From the NCBI RefSeq assembly GCF_000005505.3, contig NC_016131.3:15583501-15647500 (forward strand): DNA of 64,000 nt. The letters are read 5' to 3'. The position numbers and the translations under genes were made by a program. Positions within the stretch are counted from its first letter, which is position 1; each line of letters starts with the position of its first letter. This document shows positions 24,019 to 36,100 of the stretch, in pieces. The notes under the pieces are model-generated. The model saw only the letters and a program-made list of their open reading frames with translations. It was not told the origin of the DNA and searched no databases. Source of the DNA: Brachypodium distachyon (taxonomy: Eukaryota; Streptophyta; Magnoliopsida; Poales; Poaceae).

Positions 24019-25129
24019 CCTGCATTAATATAGCAAAACTGAGAAACTAATTCCTCTATGCTGACCTTAATATGGACGAGAAAGAGAATTCTAGTATGAT
24101 CATTGGCCCATTGCACTACGGCTATAAACACTAAGGTATCAGCACTAAGACATCAAGAACATGAAACTGATTCAACTCTCATATGCAGCCTTCTACTTCT
24201 ACGGTTCTACCAGCAGTTCACTACTATCGTTGCCACTGAAATGGGCAATGATAACTTAATGCAGAACCCAATACATTACTTTACATCCCAGGCACTTGCT
24301 GAATTTGGTGATTCTTACTGAGCATCTAAACAATTTAAAATTAGCACGGCATTTCCATGAGAAGCAAGTTTGTATACTGTATATCGACCAATGACACGTA
24401 CTTGAATGCATAACTGTAAAAGTGCCACCACGTGCCAACTGCACAAACTGGCAATCCGAATGAATTTAAGAAAATAGTAGCTTGTAGGCTACTATTTGTT
24501 GGTCATGAACAACAGAACGGCGGCATTGTCATCAATGAATTAGGAACCAGATTACCCAAATAAACTTATGAAATTTCGTTGAGCTCGCACAGCGATACCA
24601 ATCTAGCAACCACATATAGACATAGTTATACCAATCAAGAACCTACATAAATAATGTGGACCAGATATTCCAACCTCACAAGTCACAACTAGGTAAACAA
24701 ACACCAGATCGACCCGAGACCCAAGCCCGAGGGGAGAACTACGTACCCCAAATATCATATAACCATCCTAAAGCTAGCGCAAAATCATCCATCCGCCTAA
24801 TCCGCGGCTCGAGGCAAACATCCCAGCAGCATCAATCGCTTCGAGAGGACTACCGCCGCGTCGCACACATACACAACGGATTCCAAACTTCCACGAAACG
24901 CATACGACGTCTCTTTCGCCTCGCAGCGCGTCGAGGAAGCCGGATCTCTCGTCGGCCGTTCCGGATTCCGAGAGATCTACAGGGGATGGGGAGAGGAGCA
25001 AGGGAGGGGAATCGGCGCATACCTGGCTGGCCGGGGCGCGTGGGTCGGGATGCAATGGGTTGGCCGGCGGCGGCTGGTGGTGGATCTGGAGGTTGGGAAT
25101 GAGGGGGTAGCGTTTGATTGACCTGGCCG

Positions 25130-26345
25130 CGGAGGAAGAAGGGAAAGGGAAGAAGGAGTCGGGTCTACCGGGTGGGGCTTTTGGTAGTTGGGCCTATTCT
25201 TCGGCCTGTCAACGGCCCTGGAGTTTAGAATGGGCCATGGCCCATAAAGAATTCCTGTGAAGTGATCTAGGGCTCATTAGGATGGACCATGGCCCATAAA
25301 AGATTTCTACAGGATTTCATTTCTTAGGATTTTCTTTTCTATATGTAGTATTCGTTTCATATGAATGGATATGCTAAATTTCGAAGGAATGTGTCCAGAT
25401 TGGTCTAATCTCTAAGGATTCTAAACATTAGATGAGACCTCATATAAAAATCATATGGATTGGAATGTACATGGCATTCCAATTCTCTACTTTTCCTATT
25501 CCTATATTTTTAAATTCCTGTGAACCGAAACGTGAACATATTACTAGTAATTGCTCAAAACTCACGAGGTTAGCCTAGACTATGCAAAACTTGTGCTTTT
25601 ACAGTTCCGTCACGGAGTAATAAATGAAGACATGTCAGGATGCGAAAAGTGGATCTTGAAGCACCATGTTTAGTTTTACTGAAGGACCTTCTTTTGTTTA
25701 TGTTCATTTCGGTTGTATCTTTATTTCATGAATCAATAAATCCGGATCGTCGTTCCAAGTAATTCCGTTCAAATTACACTCTGAGTTACTATGCCTCTGC
25801 AATTAATTGCACTTTGCCTGATTCAAAATTGACCGTATGCTTATAGTTAGTACAAATATACAGACGCTCTCAAAAGTGAAAAATCGACCATAACACGTAT
25901 TCGGAACGGATGGAGATTTCAGTTAGGACTTTAGCATTTATCCTCACGAGGCAATAGTAAAATGTACCCCTAGAAGAAACGTACTTCTCTTCCTCCATTT
26001 CCGAGGGGACGGCAACGAATTTTAAATACAAGATACAAACTATTGCAGAATTGTTCGGCAGAACTGCAAGATACAAAATAAAGTACTCCAGCAAGATCAG
26101 AGAAGAAAATATTTGCTAGACAACATACAGTTAGTTGCCATGTTCCAATTTGGAGTGTGGAACAACTATACCTGTATTTGACTGTATTCCAGCCTTGTTT
26201 AACAGTCACTGGTCATCAACAAGCAACTACATTTCAGATTAAGACAGTAAATAGAGCGTAAATTATATTTATGCAGTAGAGCCAGAGGACAGAGATAACT
26301 GGCACACATGTCAATTCGTATATGCCTCGTGTTATTTTCATGCAG
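25130..26345. other. Spacer upstream of the COX7a-like gene
   Basis: A GC-rich leader gives way to AT-rich sequence. Bases 25250-25530 contain AATTCCTGTGAA near both ends and resemble a decayed Tourist/Harbinger MITE, but no clean ends or target duplication were found. No gene seen. Confidence 0.35.
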
Positions 26346-26540
26346 CAATAGTCAGGCAAGTTCCCATCGAATGTGCTGCTGCCCTAGCAGCGCATGCAAA
26401 TCTGATGGAGAAGAAAAAAGAGCTTGCATACATATTGACAACATCGCTGGATACACCTGCTACGGTGTATTCTAGAAAGCGATTTAACTCCATTCCTATT
26501 GCACAGCATGACTTCAGTCTCACAAGATGGGACATCATCA
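26346..26540 (+). other. Orphan internal-exon-like fragment
   Basis: Exactly 195 bases lie between a plausible acceptor (TTTTCATGCAG) and a strong donor (GTAAGT). One frame is open throughout and reads like real protein (RQVPIECAAALAAHANLMEK; RFNSIPIAQHDFSLTRWD). The codon pattern differs from the AT-rich flanks. I do not recognise the family and find no partner exons on either side. It may be a gene fragment left by duplication or transposon capture, or one exon of an unidentified gene. Confidence 0.4.
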
Positions 26541-27396
26541 GTAAGTTTTCGTCTTTACAGAAAAATTACACTGTTATGATCAAATACAACTCAAACTACG
26601 ACTACCAAGCAGAGCAATTGGGGGGCTTGAAAAAAATGTATCACAGTGGTCTACCAGTCCTAAAGACTTTCACTCGGTACCTCATCCAAAGACGATCATG
26701 AGATCAAAGTAGTTGATTCGCCGTGCGATATCGTGTTAGCACAGGATGAGTTCCATCAGCATTTTTCACATCAGAATGTGTAGCATTGTGGAACTTCTAC
26801 TGCTGGCATTATCACACTGAACAAGCTCTGGTTTTAAGAAGTTACTACTGGTTAAAACTATTGAGCCTGAAGATGTTGAATTTTTTTTCTGACAACAATA
26901 CGACAACTGAACGTGTTACGGTAGTCCCACTCTCAAGGCATTGATCATATGTCCAATATCCAGTATCTGACACTACTGGAGAAAGCTTGATGGCTAATGC
27001 TGATGCAAGAAACCTAGGCCAGTGAGGGGAAATAGCAGCTTATGTACTATATACATCACCTTATTGACAATCAAAATGATACAGATCAGGAAAGCGAGCT
27101 ATATATCATGAAAGACAGGGTATTTTGAAGGAAATTGTTCAAACATTGTTCCAAATTTCTGGTGTAATAAATGTACATTAATGAAACAACATATGTACAG
27201 CAACATTAAACATTAGCAAATTGACGCATAGCCAAATGCCACTTGATAACATCAAACTTGAGTTTACACACGTTTCCATAACATAAGCAGCACAGGTAAA
27301 CCAATGTTTATTGGTCACACGACAGTATCTTGCACAAGTAATGAAAGATAAAAAATGTAGGCAATGCAATCCAGGCTACCATACCAGAATGGCTTT
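26541..27396. other. Spacer downstream of the BSD gene
   Basis: AT-rich. It contains the likely 3'-UTR of the BSD-domain gene on its right. No other structure supported. Confidence 0.5.
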
Positions 27397-28770
27397 TCAG
27401 GCCTTATCATCGTCATCCTCGATGTCCCAACTCAAATCCTCGTCGTCTTCTGCGACACTGAGTCTCTTACGCAACTCCTCCTTTGGAGCAGGGCTTGAGC
27501 CATGGGTACTCCCCTTCTTCTCTTCATGCTCCCCGAGATCCTCAATCTCGTCCCATTCAAGATCCTCCTCAGTAGCTGTTCGCTGCCTAGATACTATGGA
27601 ATAGTCGCTATCCTTGCTGGAGTCACTTGTCTCATGCTTTGCCCCTTCCTTCGCCACATCATCTCCAGTGCTAGAACGTGATTCCTCGGCAACAGTTTTC
27701 TTGCCACTTGATTCTTCAGCATTCGATTTGGTTGCCTCTTCCTTCTCCTCCTTGTCCACTACTACCATAGAGCTACCGAAAACTTCCGGCTGTTGCGGGT
27801 CAGCATTCTTCTGTTCCTTAACCGGAACACCCACTTCTTCAACTGCCTCCACTTTACTTTCTTCCACCGGTTTCTCGATTTCCCTCTCTTCTACTCCATG
27901 CTTCATTTCTTCTTTGGTCGGAGCTTGCTTGATCCCCTCCTCTTTGACTTCCTTGTCTGCCGGCTCCTCCTCAACCTCATCATCCACCTCCCAGCTCAAA
28001 TCCTCGTCTTCCTCCTGCGCGATCACGCGCTTCACAAGCTTCGCCCTGGCGTCCTCCTGCTGCTTCAGCTTGTGGACGCGGTAAAAGTACCTGGCCCAGA
28101 ACACCTCGCTGTCCACACTATCCGGCACGAGCCTGTCCACCAAAGCTTCCAGGGCATCGCTCTCGTAGCACAGCGCCTCGATCTCTTCCTGCTTCTCCTC
28201 CACGCTAAACCCCGCCGCCCTCCACGCCGCGAAGTCCTCGGCGTCCTCGGGATCGGCGGCGAAGGTGGCCGGATCCGACTGGAGCGCGCGCAGCTGCGCC
28301 TCGAAGCGGTTATACCTGAGGTGGCCGGAGGCGGAGCTGGGGTCGGCGCCGGAGTCGGCAGCGGCGGCGGAGGAGCCGTCCGCGGGCGAGGGGGCCGAGG
28401 CGGCGGCGACCTGGGCGATGGCGTCCTTGCCCTGGGCGACGATGTCGGCGAGGCCGTCGAGCGCGTGGGCCGAGGAAGGGAGGTCGCGGGCGGCGCGGGC
28501 GGCGGCCTCGCGGAGGGCGTCCGTCTCGCGGCGCAGGCCCGTGCTGAACTCGGCCAGGTCGCGGCGGTAGGCCTCCAGCACGGTCTCCGACTGCGAGGTG
28601 AGCGTCTTGAGCAGCCCGCCGAAGCCCCAGCCCCCTCCGTCGTCGCCGGCGGGAGCTGAATCGGGCGGGGACGAGGCGGATCCGGCGGGCTCCGGCTCCG
28701 GCGGAGGCGAGTCGGGGTGCTCACCGCTCGGATCGGGCGGCGTGAGCATGGAGTTGAAGAGGAAATCCAT
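27397..28770 (-). CDS. BSD-domain-containing protein
   Basis: A single exon of 457 aa. The N-terminus is Pro/Ser-rich and followed by a helical region (GGLLKTLTSQSETVLEAYRR). The BSD domain spans about residues 175-245 and shows the family's paired aromatic signature FWARYFYRVHKLKQQED. The C-terminal 200 residues are acidic and Glu/Lys-rich, with three related short motifs (DLSWEV, DLEWDEIED, DLSWDIEDDDD) that recur in plant members of the family. BSD domains occur in the TFIIH p62 subunit, synapse-associated and DOS2-like proteins; plant single-BSD proteins of this size are largely uncharacterised. The strong GC bias of the 5' half is normal for grass genes. No lesion. Confidence 0.9.
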   Translation of the reverse strand: MDFLFNSMLTPPDPSGEHPDSPPPEPEPAGSASSPPDSAPAGDDGGGWGFGGLLKTLTSQSETVLEAYRRDLAEFSTGLRRETDALREAAARAARDLPSSAHALDGLADIVAQGKDAIAQVAAASAPSPADGSSAAAADSGADPSSASGHLRYNRFEAQLRALQSDPATFAADPEDAEDFAAWRAAGFSVEEKQEEIEALCYESDALEALVDRLVPDSVDSEVFWARYFYRVHKLKQQEDARAKLVKRVIAQEEDEDLSWEVDDEVEEEPADKEVKEEGIKQAPTKEEMKHGVEEREIEKPVEESKVEAVEEVGVPVKEQKNADPQQPEVFGSSMVVVDKEEKEEATKSNAEESSGKKTVAEESRSSTGDDVAKEGAKHETSDSSKDSDYSIVSRQRTATEEDLEWDEIEDLGEHEEKKGSTHGSSPAPKEELRKRLSVAEDDEDLSWDIEDDDDKA

Positions 28771-29296
28771 GGCGATTTGGTGGATCTCCCCCGAGGGCAG
28801 CAGCAGCAGAACCGGTTCGTCCGCTGGGTTGGGTTTGCTTTTGATTGGGGCTGGGTTATTTGCTTTAGAAGCGATCGTTCGTTCATTCCACGGTGTTGTG
28901 CACGGAATGTCTTGTTGTTGAACTTGGATACGTACTTTTCACGGCGGATGGAGCGGCCGGCTTCGAATGGATCCCTGCCTTGTGCTATTTGGTTCACCGC
29001 ACGTGTAAACACGTGTACTACACATGAGATGTCATATCTCATGAAGTTCGTTTGATTTATCTCATGAAGCACGTGTAAAAAAATGGTAAAATCTTTTTTT
29101 TGCCGCCGCCACCTTTGTCGCCGGTGGAGGAACAGTAGAGTTTTTCTTCTTCGACGTCGGCGGCGGCGATCTGGCCCTAACGACTGCAACGGCTCTTATC
29201 GATTTGTGGATCACTCCTAACAATGCTGCCTACCTCTCTCCCTCCCTCCCAAATTTGTGTGTTTGCTATAAATCAAAGATGGTGCTAGCTTGATAT
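28771..29296. other. BSD gene promoter and spacer
   Basis: The left part is the upstream region of the BSD gene. A GCCGCCGCC/GGCGGCGGC-rich patch lies at 29100-29170. Nothing else recognised. Confidence 0.45.
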
Positions 29297-29301
29297 GATT
29301 C

Positions 29302-32300
29302 TGAAGCGACCACCCCCGTACAAGGGTTCGATCTCTGTGCTTTTAGTGCTAGTCCCTGGATCGACTCACTAGCACACACAGTTTCAAGATGTAATATCAT
29401 AAAACAAAGATTTCAAGTATTACAACGCAATATTCAGAATTTAAGAATACTTACAAACTGGCATAACCACTCGGATTAGCTCAAATTAAAACAATAGTTC
29501 AACAGCGGAAAGCGAAAGATACAAGGGCTACATCAACACCACTGTGAAAGCATGTTGGTATGTAGGCCCGTAACCCCAAGGCAAAACGTACCCTCACTCT
29601 TCGTCAGAGCTTCCTGCATCATCAAACGATGCAGCCACTAGGGTCAATACATTGAATGTATTGGCAAGATCACTAGTAGTTATATCAGAACCTACCAAGT
29701 ACATGCATAATCTGGCATGGTGGAGTTCAGGCTATTTGCATAAAAGCATCTTTATTTCATCCTATCATTTTAAACAAAATAGTTTTGTCACTGTTGGACA
29801 TGGGTAAGACACACCCATGCTCCTATTAGACTAAACATTGAGTAGACACATCAATGCTCCTAAACCCAAGTTCAAACCATTCATTTTAATTTAAGAATTT
29901 TGAGTGAGTGAGACTTTCCTTACAACTCCACTATCCAGTTGCTCATAATTGTCCATGACCGAGAACACGGCTAAGTACTTAGTTTGACACTCTCGAGAGA
30001 TTGTACACATTTCTCACAAGAAATCGACGTGTTAATCCCTTGCTGTCCTCGGGGTAGAGTAGCAACGACATCGATTACAAGACTTTCAGAAGTCATTCCC
30101 CAGACCACGGAAGAATCACGCTCCCCCTACACACGCTACCTCAGTACGATTCTCCGGAATTCCGCCAGAACCCATTTAGCATGTGGTTGTACTGGAAACT
30201 ACTAAATAGAAAACTAGTCCAGTCTCGGTTACCCCAAGTGGCATTCCACATTTGCGACGCAGGCGCTCCCGAATCCATGGAGAGACGACTCATAGAAATG
30301 GTCTCATAGGAATGAATCTGACGTCGCATAACATCTAAAACCTCAAAGCCGTCCACTCAGGATGGTTCATTGAATTACTTGTTTTGCCTTACTCTAATAA
30401 AACATCTCATTTCCCATAAACATAACATTATCATAATGTAGTAATTTCCCCCACGATATTACCATAGCTTAGCATTCAACTACAATCAATAGCAAATTGG
30501 TAGCAAAGTAATGGCAAGGGTAAAACTATACTACCTGCGATTTGTAGCTAGCATAGGGATACAAATAATATTTCTAATGCAACTAATAAAGCAACTAGTG
30601 CATAGTAAAAATATTTGGGAGATGATCAAAATGAAACTTGCCTTGTCCAAAGTTGTGGTAGTTCTCGCACTCTTCGCAACAACAAGGTTCACACTCCACA
30701 CAATCTAGAATAAAAGAGTACACACACATAAACATGACATTCAATACAAAAACATGCCATGATGCAATAGTCATGAAGATGCACACTTAGGTTGGTTCTA
30801 AACTTAACAAGTTTAGCTTCTGTTTTAAAGAGCTTCACAAAAGGTTTGGGCAGATTATACACTAATAAGAAAAATATTTTCTTTGTACGAAACAAAGATG
30901 TGCTTTAATTAAAAGCTTATTTGATTTTTATATGGCATGGAGCAAAATTAATTTGGTGTGGCAAGATTATTTACAAAATAATTTCCCCTTTGATCCTAAT
31001 GGACAGTGAGTAACCTTTAAACATTTTACAACATGCTAACATGTTCAAAATTAGTTTGAAGCAATTAATATGAATTTTAAACCATAACTAAGCATTCTGT
31101 AAATTAGTTATGTTAAAGTTGGTCAAATTCAAAATTAAACTATGCAAAAAGATTCTACAAGTTGTGAGGATTCTTGAAAGGTGCAGAACACAATTTTTGG
31201 GCAAACGGTTTAAAAGATATGAACGTTTGAAGTTTCGGGGGCTTTTATGCAAAGTTACCATTTAATTTTCGGCCGAGAAAAGGTTTATTAAAAAGGGGTG
31301 ACACGTGGCGTGATCTCATTAGCCGGTACCGGTTCGGGTTGGGATTAAAACAGGGCCGTCGGATCTAGATCGGACGGATGGGACGGATCTAAGGCTTACC
31401 GGCGGCTAGGGTTTTGGGCTCCGGCGAGCTCCGACGGCGGCGACGGCACAGGGACGGGGTGCGGGGTGATTCCGGCGACGGCTGGGCTCGAGGAAGGGCG
31501 GAGAAGGCGCGTCACGACTTGGGGAATCTTCTCGTGGCCTTGGTTCCGCTCGGGGGTGACGAAGTCGACGCCTAGGATTACTAGACGGTGGCAGCCGGCG
31601 GCGAGCTGCAGCGTGCGAAACGAGGAACCGAGCGCGTCAAAAGATCCGCGAGGAAGAGAGGAGGGAGAGGGGTGAGGTCAGGGCGTCCATGACGTACCGT
31701 GCGGCCGGCGGCGTCCAGTGGCGAAAAGGCGGCTCGAAATTGGAGCAACCTGGGGGCGAATCGCGAGAGAGAGGAGGGGGAAAAGCCAGAGGAGATCGAG
31801 GACTTCAAACTGACGCGAACGGCTTTGGAGATGCGGTCGTGTGCGCGGAGGAATCGGGGTGGAAGGCGCGCGTGGACTCGGGGTCGTGGCTGAGTGTCTC
31901 GGCCGGCAGTTTGGGGAAGACGATGGTCTAACGGGTGGGGCCCGCCCGTCAGTGGCTCGGGCGCGTGCGCGGGCTGTGGCCTGGCTCGGGCGCTGGGGGT
32001 AAGTGGGCCGGTTCGGCCCATTTGGCCGGGCCGGCCGTTTATTCCTTTTTTTTTGTTCTTTTTCTTTTCCATTTCCTATTTTTGAATACAACTTTTGATT
32101 CAAAGCTCCAAATCAAGCCAAATAAAATGCAACAAATTTTTTAAAATCATATCTTCATTTGATTTAACCTCTGGGACAAGAATTCTCTCAAGATATTTTT
32201 TTAAAAAAATACTTTTGCCTATAAACTAGCCTTTAGGGCGTTTTAGCTATAAAATATTTAGTGTTTCAAATCCAATTCAAACCAAGATATGGGGTAGCAT

Positions 32301-32520
32301 TAGCATTGCATTAAACCCCTTTTTATGCCAAAACCCTCATGGGTTAAAATGCAATTAACAAAAGAAGGGTGAAAAGCCAGATTCAAATAAAAGTACTTTT
32401 GTTAATGGTTCTTTTCTGAGTTAACCATTAGGTTTTTTTTAAATGTGATTAAATGCAAAGGTGACATGATACTTATGAAATGCAATGCATATGAAAAGTT
32501 TTGAAAATTGGGATGCTACA
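29302..32520 (-). mobile_element. Solo LTR, about 3.2 kb
   Basis: The element begins TG (TGAAGCGACC) and ends CA (GATGCTACA), with the 5-base target duplication GATTC at 29297-29301 and 32521-32525. Read on the minus strand it starts TGTAGCATCCCAATTTTC, a start I associate with grass Gypsy-type LTRs. No gag-pol frame, primer-binding site or internal second LTR is visible. A solo LTR left by LTR-LTR recombination is the best reading. Its middle (about 31300-32000) is GC-rich with GGCTAGGGTTTTGG, probably the LTR's own transcribed leader, not a captured gene. Confidence 0.85.
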
Positions 32521-32525
32521 GATTC

Positions 32526-33176
32526 CAGCTAGCTTTGAGGCAAAGAACAACAATATACAGCAGGAACTACTCGATTGAAACGAGACCGAAACCTGCACGT
32601 GCGATATATCAAGGCAAGGGGAGGAGGGTCACAAGAAGATCGTGAGGCCGAGAGAAGCTTGGACAGTAATGAAGGAAATTTAATAGCATTGACCGACCGA
32701 CCTAGCGACAGGTCAATGATGAAGGAAGATCGGCAAAGAGCAGCACGCATAGCCTGAATCGGGCCAGACCACCTAAACCTAGCCAATTTTTGTTTTCGAG
32801 GCTGACAAGGCGACAAATGGGACCCAGTGTTAGTTTCACGGTTAGCCGAGCAGATGGTCAAATTAGGGTACAGTTTTGGTCCAGAAATCAGTGTCAGGTG
32901 AGAAAAAAATCCAAGAGATGCAGTTTTTTTTAAAACTAAACAAGGGATGCAGTTTTGTGTCACACTTCGTTCGATTATAGGGATTCTACTGCTCACTCGA
33001 ACTAGAACCGAGCAAAATTATCTACACCGTGGATTCGGCAACGGAGGGACGAAATCAGTCGATCATTACATATCAAGTGGTTTTTGCCGTACAGCTCATT
33101 ATTCGACCTTCCCTAAAACCCTCGCCGCCCAGTTCCGTCCCCGCGCCGTCGCCGTCGGCCAGAAGAAACCTCGCCG
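32526..33176. other. Upstream region of the Tim44-like gene
   Basis: Spacer and promoter. The 5' leader directly before the start codon is GC-rich and includes CTAAAACCCTCGCCGCCC. A 155-codon minus-strand frame (32529-32996) shows no family features and is not called. Confidence 0.45.
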
Positions 33177-36100
33177 ATGTCTCTGGCCCGCCTCGGCCAG
33201 TCGCTAATCCGCCGTCTCCACCGGCCTCTCCACCTGCCTCCGCCGCCGCCCACGTAACCACTCGCGCCGCCCTCGTCCTCCTCCTGGCTGCCTTCGCTCC
33301 AGATCTCGCTATCCGCAATGTGATTCCGATAGTTCTTAACCCCCCTTCCTTTCGATTTCTCTGCAGGGATCACCATGCCGCCGTTTCCCGATCCTTGGCT
33401 TTGAGCCAAGCGAATAGATGCTTAAGAGGTGGTTAACTGACCTACCTGCTTGTTTTCCCCCATTTTAGTTCCTACATCTCAAATCAGTTTTTTTGCGTGT
33501 TTACGGCTTCAGGTTTTGCGAGCTTAACATACAATCCTGGCAGCACGATTGCTGGCAAGTTTGGAGGGCCGTCGCCTGTCCATGCTGTGCAGGTTTGACT
33601 GACCGAGTTCACCTTTTGGGTGAATCTACAATGTTTTGGCTAGAAGAATACAAGATCTTTTTTTTTAATCTGATTTGGGTTACAAATATGTGTTGGTCCC
33701 ATAGCTGCAGGTTCTGGAGCGTGTAGTCCAGCTAAATCATGCAAGGCCAATGTCGTCGGCAGCGCCGGCACCAGCAGGGTCAACGTCATCAGGACCACCG
33801 GAAACATCGCCGTCAGTGTCGAAAGGTGTTCCTGTGGGCGCTCGGAAGGTGCGACAGCGTTAATTTGCTAGTATGTTTTATTTATTTCAGTTTGAAAAGT
33901 ATTCTATTAATTGTAGTAGCCCTGTTTATTTTGTATGTGCAGGTTGGTATGAAAGTTGTCATGATGAGCCCTGGTTTTGTTTATGAGCCGTACAGCCTCC
34001 CGGAACCTATTTCCTTCTGGAGAAGGTTGGACTTCAGTGCATATATTGACTGTATAATTATTTTTCCTTGAATCGGTATTATTTTCTGGTACTTATTCGC
34101 TCAATGCCCTTAAACAAACTGCCAATGCATGATAAAAATCTTCATCATCATCATAACTACGAATTATTGTGACTTAGATGGTTTACACGAAGTGGCTGGA
34201 CAAGAACAAAGGAGGATATTATTCTGGAGGTACTGTCTTTCTTGACTGGGAAAACTGCTACGATGAGAAAGCAAGTTCCTTTTTTCCTTGTACAATCTTT
34301 CCCACTGGCAATTAACTTGAACACTGTTAACCATGTATTTAGAAATCTAAGAGGCTTCTTCCTTGTTGGGAGTGCACTTCTTTTTGGGTGCATTGGCACC
34401 AATGCTCCAGCATTGACACAACCAGTTTACTACCTGATGTTTAATAATCAGTCAGAATAATGCTTATTCACAAGAGAGGGAAAGACGTGAGATATTTACC
34501 AGAGCTCTGTAGTTATTTTGATATATATTTTTGGATAGAGGCGTCTGTTACTACATGTTCTTTTCTACTTTTAAAATCCACATGTTAGTAATGTAATATT
34601 ATATACGACGAAACCTTTTGAGCCACTATCTTGATATAATTTCTTACCCTTGGTCTCATCAATACTCATACGATTTGCTTGCTACCTGTGTGCTCGAGAT
34701 TTTTTGATTTTGTGCAGTTTTTTCTGTCCTACCTTCTGTCATGAACCATCTACTGACTAGTTGCGTACTTTACATGACAGATGAAGAATGCATATGCTGT
34801 GTCAAGGTTGAGGAAGAAAACCGGATATACCAAAAAACAGTTCTACAATCAAGCATTCAATATATACAAGGAGGTATAACCCATTCAATGCTCAGAAATG
34901 AAATTTTACAGTTTAGGCAGTTAGACTGCATTCACATGGGTTTATTTTTATATTTTTTGCACAAAATTTCCATATTTTTACAATTTGCATGGGATCTAAT
35001 CTAATAAAGGGAGGTGAGAGTTGTTTCTTACAAAATATTTTGATGTACTCTACTGCAAATTGAAGTCCTTGCTAATATTGCCGGGTGTGACTTCAAATTA
35101 GCTTGTAGAATAACTTTATCTACACTTGGTTTCCTTGGGTTCAGGTTAACACGCTTATGGCACAAGGAGATACGTCTTCTCTCCGGAAAGCTCTGACAGA
35201 GAGAATGCATTCTGTAAGCTCTCACCTGCTGCGTTGATATCAGATTCTTATGTGAGGTTTTGCTGTTTATTCTTTCCCCTCTTCCTTTTTTTTCCCTGAA
35301 GACTATGAAAAATGAAATAAAGAGAAGACAGTCGAAGTGGAAGTCTGTACATTGGGAATTGGTGGAGCCTGCTGTAAACATAAGAACTTTGAGGGCTCGC
35401 ATGGTAAGCTACTCGTTTTTATGTGATTAACTATAGTTTTCTCTCTCTTGTACAATACTGTAGATTTTTCTGTCTAGTATAATACTGTTGTGTCATGTTA
35501 TGTGACTCAAATAAAGGTATGGATGTTAAATGTAAATGTATAGCTCTAATAATCATCTTTTTCACATGCTTACATCTATATGATGTATTGTCATGATTGA
35601 ACCAAGTCAGTTGATAATTGGTTAAGTCTTGTTTATTGTGCAGATTGGTCTTGATAAGAACGACCTTGATAAAGCTTTCATACAGCTCACGCTTGAGTTC
35701 ATCACTAAACAGGTTACATTCACTAAAGTTCAAGCCTTTTTGCATCTCAATACAGCACAACTATGTTTTGTTTCTTCCTTATGTTTAAACTACTTGGCTT
35801 GATGTTTACCAAATTCACCAATTTTTAGCTCTTTATACTTATCTATACTTTCTTTCCAAAAGTCATAGGTGAAACTTGTATGTGCATCATATACTTAAGT
35901 TCTAGTCTTGTCTTTACGATGAACATATTTACCTCTTCTGAGAACTCACAGGAAGGATGTATATTTCAATATGTATGTCTTATTTCTGTTAAAATTCAGT
36001 ACTTGCTGTGATGTTCAGATTGTTGTTCTTTTCATATTAAGACCTTTGTATTTTAATTTGGGTACCACCTTGTTGTTACCAAGTGTTTTATTTCATGCTG

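Noticed and set aside
27793..28659. 288-codon plus-strand frame
   Set aside because: Antisense shadow of the BSD gene with a low-complexity Gly-rich tail.
28065..29189. 374-codon minus-strand frame
   Set aside because: It is a shifted-frame shadow of the BSD gene, made of Arg/Pro/Ser repeats; the BSD frame explains the region.
29331..29342. GGTTCGATCTC, possible tRNA T-loop
   Set aside because: It lies at the LTR end with no acceptor stem or anticodon arm around it; no tRNA found in the window.
31581..32103. 163- and 141-codon minus-strand frames inside the solo LTR
   Set aside because: Overlapping GC-rich frames in an LTR leader without family features.
32529..32996. 155-codon minus-strand frame next to the solo LTR
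   Set aside because: No motif, atypical composition and no splice context; probably chance.
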